From positions 1 through 42,325 of the forward strand of contig JAJFGA010000020.1 in the NCBI GenBank assembly GCA_021776375.1: 42,325 nucleotides of DNA. The letters are read 5' to 3'. Below, one piece after another: positions 1 to 7,602 of this stretch. The translations under genes and the position numbers were made by a program. Source of the DNA: Hyphococcus sp. (lineage in GTDB: Bacteria > Pseudomonadota > Alphaproteobacteria > Caulobacterales > Parvularculaceae). The notes under the pieces are model-generated. The model searched no databases. It was not told the origin of the DNA and saw only the letters and a program-made list of their open reading frames with translations. The first letter of the stretch is position 1. Every line of letters starts with the position of its first letter.

Positions 1-141
1 CGCAAAACGCAACCATGGAGCTGCCGTCAAGTGATATTCGTTTTGGACGATGGCGCCGATACCATAGGAGTTCAAATACGCCTTAGCGCAAAAAGCCTCC
101 TCGGGATCTAAGAAACGAGCTATTTCAACAAGATTACCCAC
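1..141 (-). CDS. DUF2007-type protein, N-terminal part (cut by window edge)
   Basis: Reading the minus strand from a GTG at 141 gives an open frame of 47 codons that runs off the window. The peptide contains LVEIARFLDPEEAFCAKAYL and then NSYGIGAIVQNEYH. This matches the start of DUF2007 domains (the 'putative signal transducing protein' family): a short beta strand, a helix with E-A, then a G-I-x-A-x-V-x-N strand. A stop lies four codons upstream of the GTG, and GGGG sits just before it as a weak ribosome site. Small DUF2007 proteins in alphaproteobacteria are usually about 70-90 aa, so roughly half is visible. Function is unknown. Confidence 0.6.
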   Translation of the reverse strand, partial: MGNLVEIARFLDPEEAFCAKAYLNSYGIGAIVQNEYHLTAAPWLRFA

Positions 142-293
142 GCCCCAAGGTTACACATTTTCAGTGTTGGTGTAAATTCAACAATAATCCTCATTGCATG
201 CTATCCAACCGTCAGCATACAACCACGCCGCAGCCGAGATTCTTTGCGCGGGGGCTTGAGTAAAACTACCCAAAATCGATTCTGGCACATCCA

Positions 294-776
294 TTAAGGC
301 GACGCGACTTCTGTCCGCGCCGTAGAGGAGATTTCCGCCGCGAGCAATTTCCAGTCACCGTCTTCCTTGATCCAAATGTTTGAGACGTAGCCGGAAAAGC
401 CTTCTACTGGGCCGTCCGGCCCGACAAAAGTTTCGGTTGTCTTAAAGCGAATGATTGCGAGATCGCCGGCCATGTCCACGCCAACCATGTCGATATCGCG
501 CGAGGAGACGCGCATGCCGTAGCCCCACCACTCCTCGAGACTTTTGACGAACTTTTCACGGCCCTCATAAATCTCGCCCATCGCCCAGCGCGAATAATCC
601 GGGTGAAGGATTTTCTCATATACTTCCCAGCCCTCGCCTCCCACAAGGGTCGACGCTGAAAGCTCCTCGAAGTTTCTGCGCAATTGCGATTCGTCAATTT
701 TTGGTTCGGCGAAAGCTGCGCCGCACAGGACAATGCTGACGCATGAAGTTACAAGAAATGCCCATCTGGCTTGCAT
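294..776 (-). CDS. Exported SnoaL-like (NTF2-fold) protein
   Basis: 160 aa. Residues 1-23 form a signal peptide, with cleavage likely after AFA before EPK, so the mature protein should be periplasmic. The rest has the SnoaL/DUF4440 pattern: an N-terminal helix, a LHPDYSRW segment, a middle part with MVGVDMAGDLAIIRFKTTE, and a C-terminal strand ending in W-I-K-x-D-G-D-W-K-L, which is the usual close of the fold. Members of this superfamily bind small hydrophobic ligands or act as isomerases or cyclases, so the substrate cannot be told. It appears monocistronic. About 280 bases with no recognisable gene separate it from the divergent yghU and should hold both promoters. Confidence 0.8.
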   Translation of the reverse strand: MQARWAFLVTSCVSIVLCGAAFAEPKIDESQLRRNFEELSASTLVGGEGWEVYEKILHPDYSRWAMGEIYEGREKFVKSLEEWWGYGMRVSSRDIDMVGVDMAGDLAIIRFKTTETFVGPDGPVEGFSGYVSNIWIKEDGDWKLLAAEISSTARTEVASP

Positions 777-1056
777 ATAGTTTCCCCTATAATAGCTGGC
801 GCTGAGGTCGTGGGATTAGATTTTAGTCGGCATCCGTCATTCAATTCAACCCTGCGAGAGCCCCTGCGCCAATAACGACCGCTAGGGCCTCAATCGTAAT
901 GATCGCTTTCGCGCAGAGCTAACAAACCGTCTAGTCCAGCTATCTGTGATGTAACAGATGCGCGAGCTGGGTAGCTTTCATGCACAACCTCCTTTTCAAT
1001 TCCTCTAACCGTGCCTAGATGTCCTCCTTCACGCCTACCAAACTGGAGCTCGCCCA

Positions 1057-1938
1057 ATGACCGACGCCACAACTTACACACCGCCGAAAGTCTGGAAGTG
1101 GGACGCTGAAAGCGGCGGCGCATTTGCGAATATCAACCGCCCGATCGCCGGGGCGACCCACGACAAAGACCTGCCGGTCGGCAAACACCCGTTGCAACTT
1201 TATTCGCTGGCGACGCCTAATGGCGTGAAAGTTACGGTGATGCTGGAGGAGTTGCTGGCGCTTGGCCACAAAGGCGCTGAGTATGATGCACATTTGATCC
1301 GGATTACTGAGGGCGACCAGTTCTCGAGCGGCTTTGTCGCGGCCAATCCGAATTCGAAGATCCCGGCGCTGATGGATCACTCAACACAGACGCCAACGCG
1401 GGTTTTTGAATCCGGTGCGATCTTGCTCTACCTCGCGGAAAAATTTGGCGCGTTCCTGCCCAGCGATCCGGCCAAACGCGCGGAATGCATGTCGTGGCTG
1501 TTCTGGCAGATGGGGAGCGCGCCTTTTCTCGGCGGCGGCTTCGGTCATTTTTACGCCTATGCGCCAGAAAAGTTTGAGTACCCGATCAATCGCTATGCCA
1601 TGGAAGTGAAGCGCCAGCTGGATGTTTTAAATCGTCACCTGGCGGACAATCAATTTATGTGCGGCGACGACTATACGATTGCCGATATGGCGATCTGGCC
1701 GTGGTATGGCGCGGTGTTAAAAAATCTCGCCTATGATGCGGCGGAGTTTTTGGAAGCGCATACCTATACCAACGTTATCCGGTGGACCGATCAAATCGCC
1801 GAACGCCCGGCGGTTAAACGCGGGCGCATGGTCAACCGCGCCTGGGGCGAACCGGAAGAACAACTTCTCGAACGCCATGACGCCAGCGATTTTGAGTTGA
1901 AAACCCAGGACAAGATTGGCGAGCCGGATCCCGCTTAA
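1057..1938 (+). CDS. yghU: Glutathione S-transferase, YghU type (disulfide-bond oxidoreductase)
   Basis: 293 aa, collinear along its whole length with the YghU/nu-class glutathione transferases. The hallmark N-terminal extension (KVWKWDAESGGAFANINRP) precedes the thioredoxin-like domain at about residues 45-130, which has LYSLATPNGVKVTVMLEEL, NPNSKIPAL and ESGAILLYLAEK. An all-helical C-terminal domain follows, with GGGFGHFY and YTIADMAIWPW. The closing QLLERHDASDFE is also family-typical. YghU enzymes hold two glutathione molecules and reduce disulfides or organic hydroperoxides in the cytosol. The gene converges on the EF-hand gene with only five bases between stop codons. Confidence 0.93.
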   Translation: MTDATTYTPPKVWKWDAESGGAFANINRPIAGATHDKDLPVGKHPLQLYSLATPNGVKVTVMLEELLALGHKGAEYDAHLIRITEGDQFSSGFVAANPNSKIPALMDHSTQTPTRVFESGAILLYLAEKFGAFLPSDPAKRAECMSWLFWQMGSAPFLGGGFGHFYAYAPEKFEYPINRYAMEVKRQLDVLNRHLADNQFMCGDDYTIADMAIWPWYGAVLKNLAYDAAEFLEAHTYTNVIRWTDQIAERPAVKRGRMVNRAWGEPEEQLLERHDASDFELKTQDKIGEPDPA

Positions 1939-1943
1939 TCGCG

Positions 1944-2474
1944 TTACGCCCCAACCGTCAGGCTGGCCTGGCGCTGGGCGAAGACGCCAAGCTCGCGGCG
2001 CTTGAGCGTGCCGTTGCCGTTGAAGTCGGCAGCCTCGAACAGCGCGGTTTGCGCGCTGACGAACTCATCCGCATCAATGCGGCCATCACCGCCGGCATAA
2101 GTGTAGAAGGCGTGCTGGGCGACGGCGGCGATGCGTATGTGCTCGCCGCGCGACAGCGCCGCCGGGCGGGCAGACGGCAAGGCGATGAGGCTTGGCTCGT
2201 CCTCGGTCTCGATCGCGATAAAACCGTTCAGCTGCGCCAGTTCAGCGGTAACCACAGAAAGGGCGGTATATTCATCAACATCAAGGACTTGGTCGCCATT
2301 GCGATCAGCGCGCTCGAACACCAGTAAGGCGTGATCGGCAAGTTCCGCCTGGGTCAACGAAGACAGCGCGTCCTCGCCATAAGCCGCGCCCGGCGTCAGA
2401 TCGTCGGCTGAGGCGAAGGCCAGACCGGCAACGGCGGCGATAGCGGCGGCGGATTTCATCAATAACGGGACCAT
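1944..2474 (-). CDS. Exported EF-hand protein
   Basis: 176 aa. The N-terminus is a signal peptide (AIAAVAGLAFASA, cleavage near residue 23), so it is probably periplasmic. Two canonical 12-residue calcium loops are visible: D57-E68 (DRNGDQVLDVDE) and D150-E161 (DFNGNGTLKRRE). A third, around 126-137 (YAGGDGRIDADE), has lost the acidic residue at loop position 1 and may not bind. The start is supported by GGAGAG five bases upstream of the ATG. It is probably a calcium-binding sensor or buffer; no catalytic domain is present. The stop abuts the convergent yghU stop, and no terminator hairpin fits between them. Confidence 0.8.
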   Translation of the reverse strand: MVPLLMKSAAAIAAVAGLAFASADDLTPGAAYGEDALSSLTQAELADHALLVFERADRNGDQVLDVDEYTALSVVTAELAQLNGFIAIETEDEPSLIALPSARPAALSRGEHIRIAAVAQHAFYTYAGGDGRIDADEFVSAQTALFEAADFNGNGTLKRRELGVFAQRQASLTVGA

Positions 2475-2641
2475 GGCTCTCTCCAGTTTCGGTGGAGATG
2501 AACCTGGGGGGCGATGCTGGCCGATTATCGAAGAAATCGTGATTTTCTGATGGCGGGTGCGGCGGAAATGGGGCGCAGCGCATTGTAACGCCCCTTGGGA
2601 GCGAAACCGCCCTCGCCGCTCGCCTTTTAATTGCGTGACGC

Positions 2642-3595
2642 TTATTCCGCCGGCTGCGGTCCGGGTTCTGGCGCGGGCGCCTTGGCGGGTTCACTCGCCG
2701 TCGGGTTCAGCCGCCGCCAGCGCTCCTTGATCATCGCCGAAGTCATGCGCGAGCCGTCCGGCGACCAGCCCGGCGGACCAAACAGATAGCCGCCGACTTC
2801 GCGCAGAGAGCGCGCGCCGCGCAGGTCCTTCACCATGCCGATCCATTCATGAAAGGCGATCATCAGCGGATTAAATGTGGTGAGGTTTTTGATAATCCCG
2901 TAACGCGGCGCCTCGGCGTCTTCCTCGGCCACAAACGTCCCGAACATCCGGTCCCAGATGATCAACATCCCGGCATAATTCGAATCCAGGTAGCGCGGAT
3001 TGGTTGCGTGGTGGACGCGGTGATGGCTTGGCGTATTAAACACCCATTCAAACGGGCCCATACGTTTGATAAGTTCGGTGTGGATCCAGAACTGATAGAC
3101 CAGATTTACACCGCCCACGAATAATACCAACAGCGGCGGAAATCCGATCAGCGCCAGCGGAAGCCAGAAAACAGCCGAAAATGAAAGCTTCCCGGTCCAG
3201 GTCTGGCGCAACGCCGTCGACAGATTATAGTGTTGCGAGGAATGATGGATCACATGGCTCGCCCAGAACCAGCGCCGCTCATGGGCGATGCGGTGAAACC
3301 AGTAATAAGCGAAGTCGTCAACGACAATACAGACCAATATCGTCCACCAGGTAATCGGCATCGCCTCGATCAGCCGGAACTGATAGACCCCGCTATAAAC
3401 CACATAGACCAGCGCTCCGGCGCCGATTACCGCAACAAGATTGTTGCCGAGCCCCATAGCGAGGCTTGAAAACGTGTCTTTGGTTTCATAGCGCCCGCGC
3501 CCGCTGCGGCGCACGACAAACATTTCCAAAATAATCAGAAGGATAAAAGCCGGGACGGCGTAGGCGACAACATCCGGGAACGATATATCTTGCAT
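2642..3595 (-). CDS. Sterol desaturase / fatty acid hydroxylase family membrane enzyme
   Basis: 317 aa integral membrane protein with the histidine clusters of the di-iron hydroxylase/desaturase superfamily. Near residues 101-122 there are HRIAH and HVIHHSSQHYN, and near 191-196 HHRVHHATNP. Hydrophobic segments lie near 12-30, 45-70, 83-100 and 142-170. These enzymes hydroxylate or desaturate lipids using O2. The substrate here is unknown, since many bacterial members act on non-sterol lipids. I chose ATG 3595 over the GTG one codon earlier because it overlaps the upstream stop as TGATG, with GGGGAG in front. That arrangement implies translational coupling to the exported protein encoded upstream. 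The C-terminal tail is proline/alanine rich. Confidence 0.87.
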   Translation of the reverse strand: MQDISFPDVVAYAVPAFILLIILEMFVVRRSGRGRYETKDTFSSLAMGLGNNLVAVIGAGALVYVVYSGVYQFRLIEAMPITWWTILVCIVVDDFAYYWFHRIAHERRWFWASHVIHHSSQHYNLSTALRQTWTGKLSFSAVFWLPLALIGFPPLLVLFVGGVNLVYQFWIHTELIKRMGPFEWVFNTPSHHRVHHATNPRYLDSNYAGMLIIWDRMFGTFVAEEDAEAPRYGIIKNLTTFNPLMIAFHEWIGMVKDLRGARSLREVGGYLFGPPGWSPDGSRMTSAMIKERWRRLNPTASEPAKAPAPEPGPQPAE

Positions 3596-4191
3596 CACTC
3601 CCCTCCCCGGTCACAGGCAATGCGCGTCGCCGCCAGTTTAAACTGCTTCACCCATTCGCCATTATCATCTTTGGTATAGCCGATCCGCGCCCAATGGTCC
3701 GCATCTTCGATAACAAACTCCGCCTTGAAGTTTGGGCGCTCGGGATAGACCTGCCACATCGTCAGAAGACCGTCTTGCATTTTCGCGCGCAGATCCTGAA
3801 CCTGGCGCCCAGCGGTGGCGATCCACATCATGTCCCACTCATCGTCTTCACTGTCGAACATGCGCACATTAACACCGCGCGGCGTATCCGGATTGACGCC
3901 GGGATCAATCGTATACCACTCATCGACAATCGTCATGCCGCCAAGACCATACCAGCCATTCCAGCGCGCCGGCGCGCCCGGCCGCGGCGGCGACCATGCC
4001 TCTCCCTGCCAGGCATGACCAGAAATCGTGTAGTCGCCAATCAGGAAGGAGAATTGCGCCAGTTCTTCGGCTGCATTTTCGTGCGGCGCGCCATAGTCGC
4101 AACGCGGGGGCGCCAAGTCTTCTGCATACAAAGTAGATGATGCAAAGCAGGTAACGACAAATGCGGTTATGTAGGTTTCAAATTTTGACAT
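3595..4191 (-). CDS. Exported DUF1579-like protein coupled to the desaturase gene
   Basis: 198 aa with a signal peptide (residues 1-23, cleavage after LYA before EDL). The mature part has the look of the DUF1579/lipocalin-like group: an early FSFLIGDYTISGHAW strand ('F-L-x-G-x-W/Y' type), a WNGWYGLGGMTIVDEW segment, a DEWDMMWI strand, and a closing KQFKLAATR. Such proteins are thought to be small beta-barrels that bind hydrophobic ligands. It overlaps the desaturase gene, so a role in delivering or sensing the desaturase's lipid is possible, but that is inference. Two cysteines remain in the mature chain, near the start and at the very end. Confidence 0.72.
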   Translation of the reverse strand: MSKFETYITAFVVTCFASSTLYAEDLAPPRCDYGAPHENAAEELAQFSFLIGDYTISGHAWQGEAWSPPRPGAPARWNGWYGLGGMTIVDEWYTIDPGVNPDTPRGVNVRMFDSEDDEWDMMWIATAGRQVQDLRAKMQDGLLTMWQVYPERPNFKAEFVIEDADHWARIGYTKDDNGEWVKQFKLAATRIACDRGGE

Positions 4192-4231
4192 CGGCTCACC
4201 CTATCGTATCTTTCCGAATTACCACACCCTT

Positions 4232-4621
4232 CTATGCAGAAGCGCGCAGCCAAGGCGCAGCCTGGCTTTCCGGCAAAGTAAAATGAACTTCCCTGGCGGT
4301 GTTGTCTGCCCGGGGGACGGTCAGCACGCCATCCTTACAGAATGGCGCAGGCGCGGCTGCGCCAAGACGCCGCGTTACAAGCCCGTCGCCATGGACGATC
4401 ACCACCGCCAATTCGCCGGCGGTGTTGCGCGCCAGCGCTGCGTCCTCACCGATCAGCCAGTCTGTCGGATCGAAATCAGGTTCGTCAAAACCCAGCCTTT
4501 CGGCGGCGGCGGCATGATCGATATTACGCCCACCGGGGCCGAAAATCAGCCGCGCGAGCAACACCAAGAACGAAACCCCGGCGATCGAAATCACCAGATC
4601 GAGTATGGGGTTGCCGGTCAT
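4232..4621 (-). CDS. Small membrane-anchored protein of unknown function
   Basis: 129 aa. One strongly hydrophobic segment (residues 8-27, LVISIAGVSFLVLLARLIF) is followed by a soluble domain with GFDEPDFDPTDWLIGEDAALARN and AVVIVHGDGLVTRRL. I do not recognise a named family. The soluble part reads as a small alpha/beta unit carried on the cytoplasmic face, judging by the R/G-rich sequence after the segment. It lies eight bases downstream of ndk on the same strand, so it is probably co-transcribed with it. Confidence 0.65.
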   Translation of the reverse strand: MTGNPILDLVISIAGVSFLVLLARLIFGPGGRNIDHAAAAERLGFDEPDFDPTDWLIGEDAALARNTAGELAVVIVHGDGLVTRRLGAAAPAPFCKDGVLTVPRADNTAREVHFTLPESQAAPWLRASA

Positions 4622-4629
4622 CAGCCGCC

Positions 4630-5052
4630 TTACCCGACGATTTCGTCGGCGGAGAAGAAAAAGCCGATTTCGTCTTTTGCGGTTTCCTGCGCGTCAGAGC
4701 CATGCACCGTGTTCTCGCCGATCGACAGGGCAAATTCCGCGCGGATGGTGCCGGCGGCGGCGTCTGACGGGTTGGTTTCACCCATAATCTCGCGGTTGCG
4801 GGCGACGGCGTTCTCGCCTTCCAGAACCTGCACCACGACCGGCTCAGAGATCATGAACTCAACCAGCTCGCCGAAGAACGGGCGGTCTTTATGGACGCCG
4901 TAAAAGCCCTCGGCCTGCTCGCGGGTCATGTGGATACGCTTGGAAGCGACGACGCGCAGGCCGCCTTCTTCCAGCTTGGCGACGACTTTGCCTGTAATAT
5001 TACGGCGGGTTGCGTCGGGTTTTATGATCGAAAAGGTGCGTTCTAGCGCCAT
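4630..5052 (-). CDS. ndk: Nucleoside diphosphate kinase
   Basis: 140 aa, the exact usual length. Ndk moves the gamma-phosphate of ATP to NDPs through a phosphohistidine intermediate, balancing the nucleotide pools. The N-terminus [15 protein letters not shown] is the family signature, and the active-site motif is NTVHGSDA with His117 as the phosphorylated residue. [17 protein letters not shown] is also diagnostic. The frame is open 26 codons further upstream, but ATG 5052 is preferred because it aligns with the family start and has AGAGGA at the right distance. The small membrane protein gene follows it. Confidence 0.95.
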   Translation of the reverse strand: MALERTFSIIKPDATRRNITGKVVAKLEEGGLRVVASKRIHMTREQAEGFYGVHKDRPFFGELVEFMISEPVVVQVLEGENAVARNREIMGETNPSDAAAGTIRAEFALSIGENTVHGSDAQETAKDEIGFFFSADEIVG

Positions 5053-5189
5053 GATGATATCCTCTACACGGAAAACTGTTGATTCGGTCGCGTTTCGTAT
5101 CAACGTGAAGGCGTTGCGGCAAGCGTCCAAATCGCCTCAGTATGCTGAAAGCCCTCGCAATATGAAGGGCGAGAGACGGGAGAACAAAA

Positions 5190-5543
5190 ATGTCCGATCC
5201 GGTAATTTCCACCGACCCCGGCCAGGCCGGCAACGCCAATCTGATCTATATCCTCTATCTCGTGTCCTGTGTGGTCGGCGTAACGGCGATCGTCGGCGTG
5301 GTGATGGCCTATATGGCCAAGGATGACGCACCAGACTGGCTGCGATCCCATTATCACAACCAAATCAATATATTCTGGAAAGGGCTGCTTTATATGGTCG
5401 CCGGCATGATCTTGAGTATCGTTCTGATCGGGTTTTTGATCATCCTGGCGGCGTTTGTCTGGTATATTATCCGCATCGTGAAGGGCATGCAGACGCTTGC
5501 CAAAGGCGAGCCTTATCCCGATCCATCAAGTTGGACGTTTTGA
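5190..5543 (+). CDS. Small integral membrane protein, DUF4870/Tic20-like
   Basis: 117 aa with three hydrophobic segments, near residues 18-44, 64-83 and 80-98. The conserved pattern is typical of the DUF4870-like family: an N-terminal NLIYILYLVSCV, a loop ending in WLRSHYHNQINIFWKG (the 'S-H-x-x-x-Q' loop), and a C-terminal RIVKGMQTLAKGEPYPDP. The function of the family is not known. GGGAGAAC precedes the ATG. It is divergent from ndk. Confidence 0.8.
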   Translation: MSDPVISTDPGQAGNANLIYILYLVSCVVGVTAIVGVVMAYMAKDDAPDWLRSHYHNQINIFWKGLLYMVAGMILSIVLIGFLIILAAFVWYIIRIVKGMQTLAKGEPYPDPSSWTF

Positions 5544-5735
5544 TCGCGCGCGGACCGAACACGCCGCTCTTCAGCCTATATGCATTCAGCCTGGCGCGCA
5601 GATTGGATCGAAACGCGCAAAGAGCGCCATAAATACCGCCCAGCCGCCGGCTGAATTGACCGAGCTTGTCGGCTGCTGGTCAGCCCCTCACTCAACAGTT
5701 GTGTTTATCCCAACGGCAATATCAAGGAGCCACCC

Positions 5736-6023
5736 ATGACCGACTTCATCAACAGATTTAAATCTTTCGACAAACTCATCGCCACCAGCCTGATCAAGCT
5801 GCTTTATTGGATCGGTATCGTGCTTATCGCACTAGGCGTTCTGGCGGGGATTCTCGGCGGCTTCTCTCAAGGCTTCACCTCCGGCATTACCAGCCTGGTC
5901 CTGGCGCCGCTTGGCGGCATTCTCGGCGTAATCTTTTGGCGCTTCCTGTGCGAGATTTATATCGTCATTTTCGGCATGTATGACCGCCTCGGAGAAATCC
6001 AGACGTCGCTCGCCAAAGATTAA
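5736..6023 (+). CDS. DUF4282-type small membrane protein
   Basis: 95 aa. An N-terminal amphipathic piece (FINRFKSFDKLIATSLIKLLYW) precedes two hydrophobic stretches (residues 24-46 and 50-80). The RFLCEIYIVIFGMYDRLGEI segment that follows is the DUF4282 pattern: F-x-x-F-x-x-L-I-T-x-x-L-I-K near the start, and a cytoplasmic E-L-x-I-V-x-F-x-x-x-D-x-L at the end. It probably has two membrane passes and its function is unknown. AAGGAGCC lies eight bases upstream of the ATG. The 192 bases before it hold no recognisable gene. Confidence 0.8.
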   Translation: MTDFINRFKSFDKLIATSLIKLLYWIGIVLIALGVLAGILGGFSQGFTSGITSLVLAPLGGILGVIFWRFLCEIYIVIFGMYDRLGEIQTSLAKD

Positions 6024-6169
6024 CCAAGACCGGCATGCCCCCTATGACGCCGCGCCTTTACCCGCGCGGCGTCTGGTGCGGCGTAGCTTTTCGGTGAAAA
6101 ACCGGCGCGATTGCAAAATCCCCCTCCAAATGTGCAGGCAGAACGCCTATATAGGGGGTCAGCCGTGTT

Positions 6170-6520
6170 GTGAGTATAATGTCCGTCACCGACCAGACCC
6201 CCGTTTGCGTTTCCGCCCGCGCCGCGACGAAGATCGCCGCGATCCTCGCCAAGGAACCCACAGGCGCGATGTTGCGCGTGGCGGTCGAGGGCGGCGGCTG
6301 TTCCGGCTTTCAGTATAAGTTCGATATTGTCGGCGGACGTGAAGACGACGACCTCGTACTCGATGCAAACGGCTACTACGTCCTCATCGACAGTGTCTCG
6401 GTCGACTATATGGCAGGATCAGAAATCGACTATTCCGACGAGTTGATCGGCGCGGCATTCAAGATCAACAATCCGAATGCGACGGCAAGTTGCGGGTGTG
6501 GGACGAGCTTTAGTTTGTGA
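6170..6520 (+). CDS. erpA: A-type iron-sulfur carrier protein ErpA
   Basis: 116 aa from a GTG. HesB/IscA-family carrier that accepts Fe-S clusters from the assembly scaffold and passes them to apo-enzymes. The three cluster cysteines are present: Cys44 in GGGCSGFQY, and Cys108 and Cys110 in ASCGCGTSF. The acidic segment SEIDYSDELIGAAFKINNPNA matches ErpA better than IscA or SufA. GTG 6170 is favoured over ATG 6179 because AGGGGG at 6153 is 11 bases from the GTG but 20 from the ATG. This Fe-S gene is separate from the desulfurase in the nearby island. Confidence 0.92.
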   Translation: MSIMSVTDQTPVCVSARAATKIAAILAKEPTGAMLRVAVEGGGCSGFQYKFDIVGGREDDDLVLDANGYYVLIDSVSVDYMAGSEIDYSDELIGAAFKINNPNATASCGCGTSFSL

Positions 6521-6596
6521 GCACCCGTGTGGACGCCAAGTTCAAAATTGGCAGCGCTGCAAGACCCGAGCCCTCCGCCGCTAAATCCCGCCCGGC

Positions 6597-6862
6597 CTAT
6601 CCACCGGTTTGACGCTCAAGGTCCCATTCGGCGGTAGACCGCGCATCGTTTCTGTCGCCCGCAACACTTCCGACATTGCTCGATCCCGCGTCGCCGGCGC
6701 CCTGATAATCCCAAACGATCTTTGTAAAGCCGAAATCGACGGTCTCCACGAGCTTGCCGGCGTCGTTAACGGCGGTGAAAACACCCATCACCCTTACATC
6801 CTCAAGGCCGATGCGGAAATATCCGTTCGGTTGAATCAAATGAACGCTCACACTTTGAAATG
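6597..6862 (-). pseudogene. 3' remnant of a type VI secretion tube protein (Hcp) gene
   Basis: The last ~87 codons of an open minus-strand frame resemble the C-terminal half of Hcp. They contain FQSVSVHLIQPNGYFRIGLE, then a stretch where LEDVRVMGV is followed by VETVDFGFTKIVWDYQ, and a final EWDLERQTGG before the stop. This follows the Hcp order V-x-L-x-x-x-x-x-x-Y-x-x-I-x-L-x-D-V, T-E-x-V-x-F-x-F-x-x-I-x-W-x-Y, W-D-L. Everything upstream in the frame is antisense to the neighbouring ABC gene and does not resemble Hcp, so the first half is missing. No other T6SS gene is in the window. The family call is by eye and needs a profile search. Confidence 0.6.
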
Positions 6863-6867
6863 CGACG

Positions 6868-7380
6868 TTGAGCGGCGGATGGCAGCGGCGGCTCAATCTC
6901 GCCATCGCCCTTGTGCACCAGCCTCGGATTGCCATCCTTGACGAACCGAGTGTCGGCATGGACGTGGAGGCTCGATTTCAGATGTGGGAAAGCATACGCG
7001 CATTGAAAGTCGAAGGCGTCACGGTGATGCTCACTACCCATCTCATGGATGAAGCCGAAACGCTTTGCGACCGCATCGCTATCCTGCACGAAGGCAAGAT
7101 CGAAGCGCTCGGAACCATGGACGAATTACGGGCTATCGTTCCTGCCGTTGAAATGGCGGAGGTTGAATGTTCCGACATGCCGGCGCTGAAGCGCCGTGCT
7201 GAGGCAATCGGCTTCTCGACACGCGTTTACGCAGGGCGTTTGACACTCCTGTTACCGGAACGTTTCACGATACGCGATCTGATTGAGCGATTAGCGCCGC
7301 TTGAGATTAGGTCAGTGCGACTGCGCGCCGTTTCTCTAAGTGATGTGTTTCTTGAGATTATCTCGACAAGTATCGCCTGA
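6868..7380 (+). pseudogene. 3' remnant of an ABC-2 type exporter ATPase gene
   Basis: The frame opens exactly at the ABC signature (L)SGGWQRRLNLA. It continues through Walker B (IAILDEPSVGMD), the D-loop, and the switch histidine (VMLTTHLMDEA), then IAILHEGKIEALGTMDEL and a ~75-residue C-terminal regulatory tail. This is the layout of the CcmA-like ATPases of ABC-2 exporters. Walker A and the Q-loop are absent, and a stop codon lies four codons upstream of the first TTG, so it cannot bind ATP normally. It is therefore a truncated gene. Its break point coincides with that of the divergent Hcp remnant. Confidence 0.85.
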
Positions 7381-7396
7381 TTGCGAGATAGAAAAA

Positions 7397-7446
7397 CGGA
7401 CGGTGAGGACTCGCGCGCCCAAGAGGTTACCCTCGACAGATTTTAA
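7397..7446 (-). repeat. Degenerate tRNA-Leu 3' half (displaced attachment-site copy)
   Basis: On the minus strand this 50-base piece corresponds to the part of tRNA-Leu running from the anticodon loop to the acceptor 3' strand. Twenty-four bases (7423-7446) are identical to 11268-11291. The remaining 26 match in blocks (cggacgg, gactcg, ccca) with changes and a one-base indel. It is a direct repeat of the intact gene. Similarity stops at the anticodon, a common crossover point of tRNA-targeting integrases. It lies 17 bases after the stop of the ABC remnant. Confidence 0.8.
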
Positions 7447-7602
7447 ATGATCTCGAAATCCATAAATTACTGAACTCATGCTATTTCACATATCACCTTC
7501 AAATTGTGTGTAACAACAATCCGTGAAATCATATGTTTTGGGGCAGAGTCGGTAGCCGCACTAATTGCAAAGTGGACGCCTGCAAGTTTACACCTACCAT
7601 GC

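Noticed and set aside
890..1123. Minus-strand frame across the yghU start
   Set aside because: No ribosome site or motif, and it overlaps the well-supported yghU N-terminus.
6597..6959. Complete 120-aa minus-strand protein
   Set aside because: Its first third is antisense to the ABC ATPase remnant; only the part after about residue 33 resembles Hcp, so it is treated as a fragment.
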